Assembly: GCA_004123355.1 (NCBI GenBank)
Contig: SCHM01000004.1
Span: 5,731,017-5,795,016 of the forward strand
Length of the DNA: 64,000 nt
Direction of reading: 5' to 3'
Source: Amphirosellinia nigrospora
Lineage: Eukaryota > Ascomycota > Sordariomycetes > Xylariales > Xylariaceae
This document shows positions 12,745 through 27,379 of the stretch, piece after piece (the stretch's first letter is position 1; each line of letters starts with the position of its first letter). The notes below the pieces were generated by a model, which was not told the origin of the DNA, did not search any database, and saw nothing but the letters and a program-made list of their open reading frames with translations. The translations under genes were made by a program, and so were the position numbers.

Positions 12745-13276
12745 TTATTAAACTTATTAAGCGCGCAAGCAATATATACGTTTAACTAGTTAAAATATTT
12801 ACTTATAAAAAAAATTAAAATAGCTAAAATAGCAGCTTTAATTATAGCTATTATATATATATTATAGTTATATGCTAATAATATTATAAGCTATAATAAC
12901 CTTTTACGTTATTAAAGCTTTGTTTTAAAAACTTTAAACTTTTATTATATAAAGCTAAACAAATATATTTTAAAAACTTTAAAAAAAGCTTAGTTTATTA
13001 AAACTATATATACTATTAATTTAAAAAACTATAAACATTACTTTTATTAAGTTTAAAACTTAAATATTAAACTTATAAGGATTTTAATTATTATAATAAT
13101 ATAAAATTTAAAGTAATTTATTAAATATATTAAACGCGTAAATAATATATACGTTTAACTAGTTAAAGTATTTAACTTATAAAAAAAATTAAAATAACTA
13201 AAATAATAACTTTAGTTATAACTATTATATATATATTATAGTTATATGCTTATAATATTATAAGTTATAATAAATA
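12745..13276. repeat. Pair of ~158-bp direct repeats
   Basis: Copies at about 12,745-12,903 and 13,118-13,276 share ATATATACGTTTAACTAGTT and TATATTATAGTTATATGCT. The first copy keeps more C and G (for example GCGCGCAAGC), so the copies were mutated independently. Confidence 0.65.
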
Positions 13277-16200
13277 TTATAAATATTAAAATATTAAATT
13301 ATTTATTTTTTAAAAAATTAATATATTAATAATTTTTTTTAATAATAATAATAAGCTTAAATTATTAATTATTTATTATATAAAGTTTTAAAAAAACTTA
13401 GTTTTATTTTTTTTTTATTAATTTTTTTAATTTATAAATTAAATAAAAATAAAAACTTTTAATATTTAATTTTTTTTAATAGTTTAATTAACTTATTAGC
13501 TAAATTATTTTTTAACTTTATATATATTAATTTAATATAATTAGTTTATATTTTTTAATTAATATAATAATATATTATTTTTCTATATTTTTTTATTTTA
13601 ATATAATTATATATTTAAACTAATTTATAATTTTTATATTATTATATAAAAAATAATAAAACTATTTAATAATATTTTAAGTTTATTTAAAAAGTTTTTA
13701 TTTATATTAAATTATTTATTATTTTATTTATTATAATATATTTATTTTTAATAAAATTTTTCGTTATAATTAATTATAGTTTAAAATATTATAATATTAA
13801 TATATTATTTAAAAATATAATATATTTTTATTAATAATTTATTATTTTATAAATTTAATATTAAATAATATTAATAATAATAAATAAATTTATATTATTA
13901 TAAATTTATATAAATAGCTTTTTTTAGCTTATTATATTTAATTTATATATTTAAAATATTTTTTATATATTTAGTTAATTATTTTATATTTTTAATATAT
14001 TTATTAAAAAATTTACTATAAACTTTATTTAAATAAAAAAATAAAGTTTATATTAAACTTTATAATTTAAATAAAAAAACTTAACTTATTAAATAAAAAA
14101 ATATAATTAAATATTTTATTTTTAAAAATAAGCTTTTTTTTATTTATAATATAAATTATTTTTTTAATATTTATAAATATAAAATATTTATATATTAAAT
14201 TTAAACTAATAAAATTAAATTATTAATTATATATTATTTTTAATTAAAGTTTATATTATTATTAATTTTTTTTTTATAATTTATATATTTAAAAACTAAT
14301 TAATTTAGTTTAAATTATTTATTAAAACTATTTTATTAATTTTTATATAATATTTTTTAAATAATTTAAATTAAATTTTATAATTAAAACATTATTTATA
14401 TAAAATATTATAATTTTGTTTATTTTATAATTAATATATATAATATTATTAAAAATTATAAACTTAAATTTAACTTTATTTATAATTTTTTTTAGTTTTT
14501 ATTTATTATTTATATTTTAATTATTTAAAATTATATAAAAGCTTTATTAAAATATATTATTATAAAATCGATTTAAATAATATATTATTTTTAAATAACT
14601 ATTAAAGCTATTAAAATTTTTTATAATATTATTTAAACTATAAAAATAAAAATTTTATTATAATTAATATTTTTATATTAAATAAACTTATAAATATAAA
14701 ATTTAGTTTTATATTTATTTAGTTTATTAATTAATAAATATTTTTTTAAATATTTATATAAAATTAATAAAATAATTATAAATAACTTTTATATATTTTA
14801 TAAATTTTAAAATATTATGTTTAAATAAACTATATATTCTTTTAAATATAGCTTTAAGTTATTTTTTTTTATTTTTTTATAAATATTTTTTTAAAATAAG
14901 TTTATTAAAAATAATATTCTTATTATAAACTTTTTTAATAATTTTTATAAAATAGTTTTTTAAAAATATAAAAATAATTTAGTTTATTTAATTTAGTTTT
15001 TTATAAGCTATAAATATTATATTAATTTTTTAAGTTTTAAATTTATTTATTTTAGTTTTATATTTTAAATTATTTATAAAATTATTTATATTAAATAATT
15101 AAAAAGTATAATATTATATATAATAAATAAAATAAATATTAATATATATCGATTTATTTTTTTTAACTATTTATATAAAAGTTAAGCTTTTATATAAAAA
15201 ATTTTTTTATATAAAAGAATTTTTGCTATAATATACTATATAATTAAATCGGGCGAATATATTAGCTTAATTTTATTATATAAACAGCTAATATTATAAT
15301 TAATAATTAGTTATTATATATAGTTAATATTATATATTAATTTTATATATAAATAATATTATAATTATAATAATTTATATATATATTTTATTTTTTTAGC
15401 TTAATATTATATTTAAAATATAAACTATATTAAATAATTTTTATTTATTTTATATAATAAATATAAACCTTTAATTAAGTTTTTTTAAAGTTTTTTTTTT
15501 ATTACGTTTAATAATAAAAGTTAGTTTAATAATTTATTTTTATAATTAGCTACGTTTTTTTAGTTCGTTTTTATTATTTATAATATTATTTTTAATAATA
15601 TTATAATTATAATTTTAATTTTAATAGAATTTTTAATTTTTTAATAATATTATTTAAATTTATACTATATTTAAAAAATAATAAATATATAATATTTTTA
15701 AAATTATAAATATTATTTATATTTTTAATATTTTTATAAAAAATTATATATAATATATATATATTTTATTACTTTTAATAATTAAATTATATAATTAAAT
15801 ATATTTTATAATTTAAAAATTTATTATTAGTTTTTTTAATTTAAATAATTAAAATATTTTTAGTTAAAATTATTTTTTTTATTATAAATTAATTTATTTT
15901 ATTAAAAATATATATGATTATTAAAATTTTATATATTTAAAATATAATTAATAATTTAATTTATAAAAATAAAACTTTAGTTTTATTTTAAATAAAATTT
16001 ATCGATTTTTTAATTATATTATTTTAATATTAATTTATAAATAATAAATAATAATAATTATTTTTATTTTATTATAAAATATTTTTAAATTTTTTATATT
16101 AAACTTTTTATTATTATTTATATATAAAATATAATATTTTTTTAATAGTTTTTATTAAATTTAAATATTTAAACTATTAATTTTTTATTTATTTATTATA

Positions 16201-17485
16201 AATATATTTTAATAATATTTTTTATTTTATTTTTTGTTTATATATTTTAAAAATATAATATTTATTAGTATTATTTATTATAAATAAAAAATATTTATAT
16301 ATTTCGATCGAAACTAATTTAATTTAATTAAAATTTATTTAAGTTATTTTTTTAAATAATTAGCTTTTTAATAGTTTTTATTAAAATATATTTTTTATTT
16401 TTAGTTTAATTATAAATAAAATAAAAAAATATTAATTTTTTTAAATTTAATATTATTATTTATAATATATTTAATTATTTATATTAATTTTTTAATATTA
16501 AAATAATATAGTTAATAATATTAAAAAATTAGTTTATTTTAAATTTTAAAATTATTTTTTTTTTTTTTTTTTAATAATAATTTAAATAATAATTTTTTTA
16601 ACGTTTTAATTTTATTTAATTATATTTAATACGAATTTTTATAGTTTTTTTTAAAATTAATATATTATATAAAGCTTTTTTTTTTATATATTTTTAAAAA
16701 ACAATTATACTATTAATATTAAATTTATAATAATATTTTATAATTATTTTTATAATATATTTATTTAAATAGTTTTTTATTTTATATAGTTATTTTTTAA
16801 AAATATATTTAATAAAAATAATAAAATAAATAAATATATTTTATATTTATATTATTTTATTTTTATTAAAAGTTTTAAGTTTTTTTATATATATTAATTT
16901 TTTTATTTATATAAGTTTATTTTTTATATAAACTATATTTTTTTTGTTTTTTAATTAAATTATTATTAATTTTTTTTTAAAATTAGCTTTATTATTATAT
17001 ATTTTTATATTTAATTTTATATTAAATAAAATATAATACTTATATATTAAAATATAATAATTTTTTTAAAATATAAATATATTTAAAAATATTATTATTT
17101 TTTTATATAATAATTTTAATATTTAGTCCGTTATTATTAATAATTTTAATATTTAGTATATTTTTTTAATTTAAATTATTTAAAATCGCTATTAAAAACA
17201 AAAATTAAAAATAAATATAATAAAAATATTATTATTATAATTTTTTATTTAATAATTAATTTAATAATTAACGTTAAATTATTTTTAAATTTATTATTAT
17301 TAAAGCTAGCTTTTATTTAATCAAAAAATCTGTTATTTTTCGATTAATAAATAAGCTTATTATAATAAATAAATCCGCGGTTATTTTTTTTTCCGTAAAA
17401 AGTTTATAATAATTTTTTTTATAAATAAATTTATTATTGTTTTTTTTTAGCTTAATATAATTATTAAAACTAAGGCTATTTTTTA
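13277..17485. other. Degraded A/T sequence, few recognisable features
   Basis: Apart from the LTR-like copy at 15,100-15,380 I recognise no gene, GC island or tandem array here. Scattered CG-containing bits (for example near 15,500-15,570 and 17,330-17,400) are too short to classify. Confidence 0.5.
15100..15380. mobile_element. LTR-like dispersed direct repeat, copy 2 (fossil)
   Basis: Same orientation and content as 8865-9150 and 20,205-20,490; includes AAGCTTTTATATAAAAAAT and the common TAAATAATATTATAATTATA end. Together with the 20.2-kb copy it could bound one broken retroelement of about 5.4 kb, with other repeats nested inside. Confidence 0.4.
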
Positions 17486-17545
17486 AATTAAAACTTTTTA
17501 AATTAAAGTTTTTTAAATTAAAGCTTTTTAAATTAAAGTTTTTTA
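17486..17545. repeat. 15-bp tandem repeat, four copies
   Basis: Four successive units of AAATTAAARNTTTTT (15 bases). Confidence 0.75.
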
Positions 17546-17649
17546 AGCTATAATAACTTTATAGCTTAAAATTATTTTATATAATATAGTTTTATTTATA
17601 ATTAATAATATTATAATTATTTAAAATAAAAAAAAATACATTAAATAAT

Positions 17650-19460
17650 GTATTATATAATAATTTTAGCTATATAACTATTTTAGCTACTTTTTAGCAC
17701 TTTTATATAAATAATTAAAATAATTTAACTATAATAAAAAATCAATTAAATTTAATTAAAATTACTTTCGTTAAATATTTTTATTTTATTTTAATATATA
17801 CGTATATTATATTTAAGCTTATTTAAATTTTATAGTATTATTTATTTATAATATTTTTTTTATATAATAATTATTTAACCGTATTTTATTATTTATTTAG
17901 TTTTTAATAATTTTTAATTTTTTAATTTTATTTTTTTTATAGAATAAATATTTTTTTAATTTAAATTTATTTATTTTTTATATAATAATATTAGCTTAAT
18001 TTATAATTTATTTTTTAAATTTAGTTATTTTAAGTTAAAATAATATAATTTAATATTTTAATATATATATTTTTTATAATTAAATTAATTATATTTAAAA
18101 TAATTATAAAAAAACTATTTTAATATTATATAATTTTATATTTAATATATTAAACTTATAATTTAATATTTTTTATATTATAAAATATTTATAATTTTTA
18201 AATTTAAAGTTTATAAATAATTTAAAAATATTTTAATTAAATTTTTAAACAAAAATTATAAAATAATATATTTTAAATCGTATAAAATAAAGCTAGTTTT
18301 TAAAAAAAATTTTAATATTTTTTAATATTATTATAATATTATATATAATATAAAATAACGTAAAAAATCTTTTTTTTTAATATAAATAATATAAACTTAA
18401 ACTAATTTATTAATTTATTTATTATATAATTTTTAAAAAACTAAATAATTAATATTTAAAAGCTAAAATTTATATAATAATAAATAAATATATAAAAATA
18501 ATAATTTTATATTTTATGTATAATTTAAATTTAATAAAATAATAATTTTTATAGCTATTTAAAATTAAAAAATAATAAATATTTATTATATAATATTTAT
18601 AATAATTAAAATATTTAATTTAATTTAAACTTTTTTTGTTTATAATTTAACTATTTTTATTATTTTAATTTTTTAATCGGTTAATAAATAGTTATTTTAT
18701 ATTAAAATAATAAATAAATTAATTTAGCTAAAATATATATAATAAAATAAATAATTATATAATAAAATAATATAAATAATAATTATTTATTTTTAATTAT
18801 TTTATTAAATAATTTTTAATTATTTATAACGTTTATATAATTATAATTATTTTAAATAATATTTAGTTTATTATAAACTTTTTTTATTAAAATTATTAAT
18901 ATTTATTTTATAAATATTTTTAGCTATAATATTTTTTATATAAACTTAAATTATTTTAATATTTATTAAAATTTTATATAAAACTTATTAATAATTAATT
19001 TAATAATTAAAATATATTTAAAATTTAAATAATTATATTAAAATTTAAAACTTAATTAATATTAATAAATAATATATTATATTTATATATAATTAATTAA
19101 TTATATTTTTAATATTATTTAATTTAAATAAAAATCTTTATAAATTTAAATTAAATATATATTATACGATTAATTTTTTTTAAAATTTTAATAATTAATA
19201 TTTTAATAAATATATTTAAAGCTTTAAAAAATTTTAGTTTAATAAATAATAAAAATCGTATAAAAAATATTATAAATTTTTATAGCGCACTAAAAAATTA
19301 AATTTTTATTACGTTTTATAGCCCGTAAAACATGCTATAAATGTTTTTTTTTATATAATAATATTATTATTATTATTAAAATATAAAAAAAAATAATAAT
19401 TATATAAAAGTTAAAAAAAATAGCTAAAATAATTATATACTAAAATAATTATATATATAT
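17650..19460 (-). repeat. Dispersed repeat family C, inverted copy
   Basis: The reverse complement matches 3880-6120 and 27,380-29,190. Near 18,518 it carries the uninterrupted target of the GC-rich insertion seen at 5069, read as TGTATAATTTAAATTT on the plus strand. Degraded, no coding frame. Confidence 0.65.
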
Positions 19461-19562
19461 TTATATAAAAAATTAATATTTTATAATTATAAAAATTATT
19501 AAACTTTATAAAATATTTATATTTATATAAATAAAATAATTAAAGTTATTTTTAAAGTTTAT

Positions 19563-19785
19563 TGACACAGTCACGTACGGGGGCACTAGCCACGCAGTGG
19601 CTAGTGGGGCCCCCGGGGCTGTGGCTCGTGGGCAGGGGCCCACGTGACCCCACGTGACCCCACGTGGGACCCACCTGTGTAGATAGATCCGTGGCAGTGG
19701 CCTCCGGCCACCACCACCACCACTTTTACTTACACATCACCACACAATATGACATAGATTCCAGCACCTCTAGAATCCTGTGTCA
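19563..19785. mobile_element. 223-bp GC-rich MITE-like element with 8-bp TIRs and TTTAT target duplication
   Basis: The element begins TGACACAG and ends CTGTGTCA, perfect 8-bp inverted ends, and is flanked on both sides by TTTAT (19,558-19,562 and 19,786-19,790). Inside are a 23-bp palindrome with 10-bp arms CACTAGCCAC/GTGGCTAGTG (19,584-19,606), three tandem CCCACGTGA-type units (about 19,638-19,669), the small hairpin GTGGCCTCCGGCCAC, and a 3' hairpin (about 19,749-19,786). It is barely touched by C-to-T change although both flanks are almost pure A/T, so it arrived after RIP of the target or was too short to be RIPed. It has no ORF. It shares its palindromic core with the 5-kb island. Confidence 0.8.
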
Positions 19786-20204
19786 TTTATAAATAGTTTT
19801 TAATTTTTAATAAATTTGCTATAAATATCATAAGTTTTTTATTATTTAAAGTTTTAATTTTAATTATTATTATTTATTAAAGTAATTTTTTAATATATTT
19901 ATTAGTTATATTTAAAGTATTTAAGTTTTTTTTTTATTATAATTTTTTTTTTAAAATTAAATTTAAAGTTTAATTTATAATTTTTGCTTTTATTATTATT
20001 TTTATTATAATTTTTATTTTTATTAATAACGTTATTATTAAACTTTTTTTTTTATAGTTTTTTAATTTAAGCTTTTTTTTTATATAGTTTTTAAAATTAT
20101 TATTAAATTTATCGATTAAATTTTAAATATAATTTTTTTATTTTATAATTTAATAATAATATTATATTAAACTATTATTTTATTTTTTATATAGCTATAA
20201 ATAT

Positions 20205-20490
20205 TAAATAGCTAAAAAGTATAATATTATATATAATAATAAATAAAATAAATATTAATATATATGATTTATTTTTTTAATTATTTATATAAAAGCTAGG
20301 CTTTTATACGGAGAATTTTTTTATACAAAAAATTTTGCTATAATATTATATAACTAAATTAAACGGATATACTAGTTTAATTTTATTATATAAATAGTTA
20401 ATATTATAGTTAATAATTTTTTATATATAATTAATATTAATATATTAATTTTATACGTAAATAATATTATAATTATAATAATAAATATTA
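20205..20490. mobile_element. LTR-like dispersed direct repeat, copy 3 (fossil)
   Basis: Third same-orientation copy of the 8865 and 15,100 repeats; least changed of the three (contains AGGCTTTTATACGGAGAA). Confidence 0.4.
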
Positions 20491-23149
20491 TAATTTATTA
20501 GTTTATTTTTATTTTTTTTTTAGTTTTTTTTATCGTTTTATATTCTTAAAAAATTTAAATATAAAAAATATTAAATTTTTTATTATATTTATAATTAATA
20601 ATATAATATGTTTTTTTAGTATATTTAGTTTATTATATTATAAGTTTTATTAAAAATTTTTAATATATATAATTTTTTTTAATATTTTTAACTAGGTTTA
20701 AAACTTAGTTTTAATATATTAATAATTATTATATTAATATTAGTTTTTTATACGAATTAACAAAATTTTTAAAATTATATTTAATAGTTTTTATAATAAA
20801 ATATAAATTATATTAATATATTAATTAGTTTTAAGCTTTTTTAAATAGTTTTTTTTATTTAGCTTTAGTTTAAATTTATATTATTTTAGTTTAGTTTTAT
20901 TTATAAATAAAAGTTTTTAAAGTTTTTTATAATAAATAATATTTATATTTAATATAAATATTATTAAATTTTTTAAATTTAACGAATTTAAGTTTAAATT
21001 TAAAATAAAAGTAATTTTTTTTTTTTTTTTTGCTTTTAAATTTTTTTTTAATAAAATCATGCTTTAGTTTTTTTTTTTTTTAAATTAATTAATTTAAACT
21101 TTTTAAAAAATTTATTTATTTTTTTTGTTATTTTATCCGAAAAGTTTAACATTTTTAATTATTTTTTTAATAATATTATTTATTATTAAATATTTAAAAT
21201 ATTTTTATTAGCTAAATTAATTTAATCGATTAAATTAATTAAATTAATTAAAATTAACTTTTTATATAATTTATTTAATTTTTTTAAATTATTAATAATT
21301 TTATTAAATTTATTTTTTATAAGTTTTATTTTATATTTATAATTAATAGATTATTTTTTAATTTTTTTTTAAAGTTTTCGGTAATTTTATTATATTTTTT
21401 TTTTTAATATAATTTATTTTTATATATTTTAAAATTATATATTATTATTTTAGTTATTATTAAGTAGTAATTTATTGATTAATTATTTTATTAAATAAAT
21501 ATTAATATTTTATTATTTTAATTTTTAAATTTATAATAATTTTTTTTAATTTTTTTTAATTCATATTTATTAATTAAACAACTAAATTAATAACTAAAAA
21601 TAGTTAAAATATATTAATTAAACGTTTTAAAAATCGATTAATTATAAAAGTATATTAATTATTATATAAAAATAATATTAAATTAATTAGTTTAATTAGT
21701 ACATTTATATTATATATATATTTTTTTTTAATTATAAATTAAATAAGCTATTTTTTTATTAAATATTAAAAAAATTATTTAAATAGTTATAATAGTTTAA
21801 TATTTTTTTTTTTTTACGTAAAAAAGGTTTTTTTATACGTGCTATATAATATTTAATATATATATAAAACCACGTGCTATTATATTATATAGCTATTTAA
21901 ACATTAATAATTATATAATTTATTACTAGATTAATTAAATAGTAGATTTATATATTAATAAAAACTATATAATTTATTATATTAAAAAAATTTTTTTTAG
22001 TTTTAGTTTATATATTTATTTTAAAACGTTTTATAAAAATATTTAAAAAGTTTTTTTTAAAATTATTATATTAATTATTTTATTAATTTTAAAGTATTTA
22101 AAAATATATTTTTTACTTTTAATAAATTTATTTAAATTATTTTTTATTAAAATAAACCGAATAATTTTTATATTTTTTTTATTTATTAGTTTTATAAATA
22201 AAAAGCTTTTTTGTTAATAATTTTATAAATATTTATATTATATTTAATATAAAAACTTTATATTAAAATTATAATTATTATTTAATAATTAAAATATTAT
22301 TTAAATTTTATTATTATAAATTTTTTTAAATAATATAGCTTAAAATAAATTAATATTATATAAAGCTTTTTTTATATTAATTATAAATTTAAATAATTTA
22401 ATTATATTTAGCTTTTTTATTTATTTTAATAATTTTATTTAATTATTTATTTAATTATTTAATAAAGTTTTTAATAAATTTTTTTATTATAAAATTAATA
22501 AATATTTTATAATTATTTTAATATTTATAGTTAAAACTTTAATATATTATTTTATTAAGTTTTTTTAAATTATTATATTATTAATTAAAAATTTAATAAA
22601 CTTTTATATAAATTAATTTATAGTTTAAATTTATTATTTTTTATATTTATTTAAAAAGTTTAAAAATTTTATATTAAAATAATATATAACGTTATTAAAT
22701 ATTAATATATAAAGTTTATTTATTTATTATTAAATTTATTAATATAATAATAGTTATAAATAACTAACTAAATATAATAAATATAATTAGTTTTTATAAA
22801 ACTTATTTAAAGTTATATAATTAGTTTTATTATATATATATAAAATTTTTATAAATAAAATTAACCGTTAAATTTTAAATTTAGTTTAATACTTTTTAAT
22901 TAATATATAAATAAACTTTAATTAAAAGCTTTATTTTTATAAAAAATATTAATTATAATAATAATTAAAATTTCTTTTTATTTTTTATATTTTAAATAAA
23001 AAATTTTTTATTTAAATTAAAAACTTTTTTATTTTTATTTATTATTATATATATTTAATTTTTAATATTTATTTTTTTATATAAATAATTATAAATTTAA
23101 TAAAATAATTTAAAATTAAAAATTTATATTAAAAATAATAATATAACTA
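20491..23149. other. Degraded A/T sequence with one dispersed repeat
   Basis: About 21,835-21,990 (contains TATATATAAAACCACGTGCT) recurs in the same orientation at about 32,108-32,240. Nothing else recognisable; no gene. Confidence 0.5.
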
Positions 23150-26100
23150 AAAGCTTTTTAATTTAAAAGTAAAAATATTTAAGTTTTTAAAATTTATATA
23201 TTTATTTTAATAAATATAATAAATAAATTAATTATTAGTTATATTAGCTTAATTTTTTTAAATAATTTATATATAATTAAACTTATTATTTTATTTTAAT
23301 TTATTATTAATTATAAAAGTTTTTTTTATTATATAATTAAATTAAAAATATAAAATTATTTATATATTATAATTTAATTATTATAATTAATTTTATATTT
23401 ATATTTTATTTATTATATTAATAATAACTATATAAATTTAAATTATAATATTATTTTATAATTAAACTATAATTTTAAACTAAAAATTAAAATTATAGTT
23501 TTTTATTAGCTATAATAAAATAAAATATAAAAATATATTTTTTTTAAGTATTAATTAATAATAAAAATATATTTTTTTTAAATATTAATTAATAATAAAA
23601 ATATATTTTTTTAAATATTTATTAATAATAAAATATATTTTTTTTAAATATTAATTAATAATAAAAATATTTTTTTTTAAATATTAATTAATAATATTAT
23701 TATATTTTTATTTATTATTTATTTTTATTTAAAAAAAAAATAGAAAATTTTTTATTAAAAAAAATTTATAAGTTTTTTATAAAATATATTAATTTTATAA
23801 TATTTTAAGCTTTTTTTAATAAAAGTTTAATTTAATTAATATATTTAAATAAAATTTTAAAATAATTTAAACGTTTTAAAAAAAAAACTTTATAAATTTA
23901 AAAACTATATTTTTATAATTAATTTAAAATTATTATATATTATTTTTAATTATTTAATAAATTTAATTATATAATATTAATAATATTAATATTATAATTT
24001 AGTTTATTAAAAAAAATTATTTTAAAAAATAATTTAATAAATATTAAAAATTTAAATAAGCTATTATTATTATATTAAAAAAAACTTTAATATTTAAACT
24101 TTTAAAATATAATTAAAATTAAATATTATTAAATTAAACTTTAATAAAATAAAAATTTTTTATTTATTAAATAATAAATTTAAAAATAATTTTTAAAATA
24201 AAATCGTTTATAAAAAGTTTTTTAAAATTAATTAATATTTTATTTTAATTATAAATTTAAATAATATAAACTTAAAATAAATATTATAATATTATAATAA
24301 TTTTAAAATAAATATATAATTATTAATTTATATTATAAATATTTTTATAATATTTAATAAATAGTTTTTTATTTAAATTTATTTATAATATAAATTATAT
24401 AATTAATAAATTTTTTTATAAAAACTTTTTAAAAATAAATTTAAAAAAATAAATATTTTTTTTTAATTAAAAAGTTTTAAGCTTAAATTAATTATTTTAA
24501 TAATATATATTAATTTTTATTTAATAAAATATATTTATATTTAAGTTTTATAAAAAAAATATAACTAAATAAAAAAAAAGTTTTTTTATTAAAAAAAAAT
24601 TTAAATACTTTAATTAAAAACTTTTTTATTTTTAGCTATCGATTTAATTTATTAATATATAATATTATAATAATTTATTTATATTATATTATATTTTTAA
24701 TTAATTTATATTTATTTTTTAATTATTTATATTTTATTTTTATTTATAAGTTAAAAGTTTTATTTATTTAATAATTAATATTTTTATATTTATATAATAA
24801 AAAAAAATTCGGTTTATAATTTTATTTTAGCGTTAAAATTATTTTTAAAAATAATTATATAAAGTTTTTATTATTATTAAAAAAAATATATTTTTAATTT
24901 ATTAGTTTATTTTAATTATAGTTTTAATAAATTTATAGCTTTTTAAAAATTTTTAAATAAATATTAGCTTTTTAGTATAGAATTTTTTATTTAAATAATA
25001 TATATATTTAAATTTTATTATAATTATAGTTTTTATTTAATATTTAATATTATATATAATTTATAAAAATTTAATATTATTTATTGCTTTATAAAATACT
25101 AAAATAATTAATTATTAATATTTAATTATATAATAATAATTATTTATTTAATTTAATATTATAAAATAAATTTTTATATAATAATGTTTTAATTTTATTA
25201 AATATATATAAAACGTAGCTATAGTTTTAATTATATATAAATAATAAAAATAAAAAATATTTTTTTTAAATAAAATATAAATTAATATTATTATATTTTA
25301 ATTAGTTTTTATATAAATTTAATTTTATATTTATAGTTTTTTATTAAAAATTATTAAATAATAAATAATTTATATTTTTTAAATATAAAATATTTAAAAA
25401 AAAAAAAACTTAATTATAAATATTAATTAATTAATATGTTTAAAAACTTTTTATTATAATTAAATAATAATTTAAATATTTATTTATTAGTTTAAATTTA
25501 TAAACGTATAGTTTTAAAAAATTTTTTAATTATAAATATAATAATAATATTAATTTTATTATTTTTAATATATATATTTAAATAAATATATTTTATTAAA
25601 TAAAATTAATATATACTAATTAAAATAGCTAATTAAAGCTTAAAGTTTTTAATTAAGCAAAAATATTTATTTTTTTTAAATTATTTTAAAAAGTTTATAA
25701 AAAGATTATTAGCTATATAATTTATATTAAATAAATTTAAGCTAAAAATTATTTTATTAAATATTATAAAAACGTTTATAATATAAATTAATAATTATAT
25801 ATTTATTTTTAAAGTTATTATATAATATAATATTTATTTTAAATTTATATAATTTAAATTTATAATTAAAATAAAATATTAATTAGTTTTAAAAAAGTTT
25901 TTATAAATAATTTTATTTTAAAAATTTTTTTAAGCTTATTATTTAATAATTTAAAAATTATTTATTTTATTAAAATTTAATTTAATAGTATTTAATTTTA
26001 TTATATTTTAAAAGTTTAAATATTAAGGTTTTTTTTATATAATAATAATAGTTTATTTAAATTTTTTAGTATTTTTTAAAATAATTTTTTTAGCAAACTA

Positions 26101-26873
26101 AATTATAATATTAATATTAATAATATTATATAATTAAGTTTATTAAATAATTAAAAATAAATATATAATAGTTTTAAATTAATTATAATAAATATAGTTT
26201 TTAAGTTTATAAAGTTTTTTTTTTAAATATTTAAATTATTTTAAAGTTTTATTTAAACATATTAATAAAATTAAACTTTTATTAAAAAAAGCTTAAAATA
26301 TTATAAAAATTAATATATTTTATAAAAAAACTTATAAACTTTTTTATAAAAAGTTTTTGTTTTTTTTTTAAATAAAAATAAATAATTAATAAAAATATAA
26401 CGGCGCTATTAATTAATATTTAAAAAAACGTATTTTTATTATTAACTAATACTTAAAAAAAGCGATTTTTATATTTTATTTATTATAACTAATAAAAACT
26501 ATAATTTTAACTTTTAGCTTAAAATTATAGTTTAATTATAAAATAATATTATAATTTTATTTTATATAACTACTATTAATATAGCAATAAATAATATAAA
26601 TATAAAATTAACTATAATAATTAAATTATAGTATATAAATATATTTCGTATTTTTAATTTAATTATATAATAAAAAACTTACTATAATTAATAATAAATT
26701 AAAATAAAATAATAAATTTAATTATAAATAAATTATTCGGAAAAACTAAGCTAGTATAATTAACAACTATAATTTATTTACTATATTTGCTAAAATAAAT
26801 ATATAAATCTTAAAAACTTAAGCATTTTTACCTTTATATTAAAAGGCCTTTAATATTATAAAGCTGTTTAAGC
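23150..26873. mobile_element. Degraded 3.7-kb DNA transposon with ~0.5-kb terminal inverted repeats
   Basis: The left end starts with family A sequence (CTAAAAGCTTTTTAATTT) and runs to about 23,700. The right end, 26,873 back to about 26,397, is its reverse complement, including ATTATAGTTTAATTATAAAA-type segments and the ACTTAAGCATTTTTACC end. The 34-bp tandem array is present in both arms, about five copies on the left and two on the right. The interior is A/T only, and no transposase frame survives. The superfamily is uncertain; long TIRs would fit a Mutator-like element, but this is only a guess. Confidence 0.55.
23522..23700. repeat. 34-bp tandem repeat, five copies
   Basis: Units of about 34 bases, AAAATATATTTTTTTTAAAT then ATTAATTAATAAT, repeat five times. 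The corresponding inverted arm near 26,400-26,480 has about two, so copy number changed after the arms were formed. Confidence 0.75.
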
Positions 26874-27379
26874 TAATAAAAATCCTTGCTTATATTAAGC
26901 TATAATAAAAAATTTAAATGTTATAAATATAATTTATATATATAAAAAAATTTAAATTTAGTTACGCTTTATATACTTAAAAAAACAAGGCTTTAATATA
27001 TATAGGATATTATATATAAAATTTATAATAAAAAAAAAAAAAAAAAAGTTTAAGTTTATAATATAAATAATTGCTTAAATATTTATATAAAGTCGTTATA
27101 TTTATTATTAATGCTTGCTTTTATTTATTACAACTATATTTATTACGAATAGTAGTTATTATAAGTAAAAATTATAAGTATTATAGCTAATAGTAAAGCA
27201 TAGCTATTAAAGCTTATAAATTTATAATTATTTTTTTTTTAAAAAAAAAATAATTTAACCGGGGTTAAAATTATAACTATTTTTTAATAAAAAAAAAAAC
27301 GCTTTAAGTTTTTACTAATATAAATTTTTAGTAAAGCTTTTATACCGTTAAATTATTATAACGTAATATATAAACATTT
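26874..27379. other. Degraded A/T sequence, somewhat less mutated
   Basis: It contains scattered G/C (for example GGGGTTAAAATTATAAC near 27,260) but no ORF or recognised repeat edge. Confidence 0.4.

Noticed and set aside
23522-23700. CRISPR-like array
   Set aside because: The units are contiguous 34-bp tandem repeats without spacers, in a fungal transposon arm.
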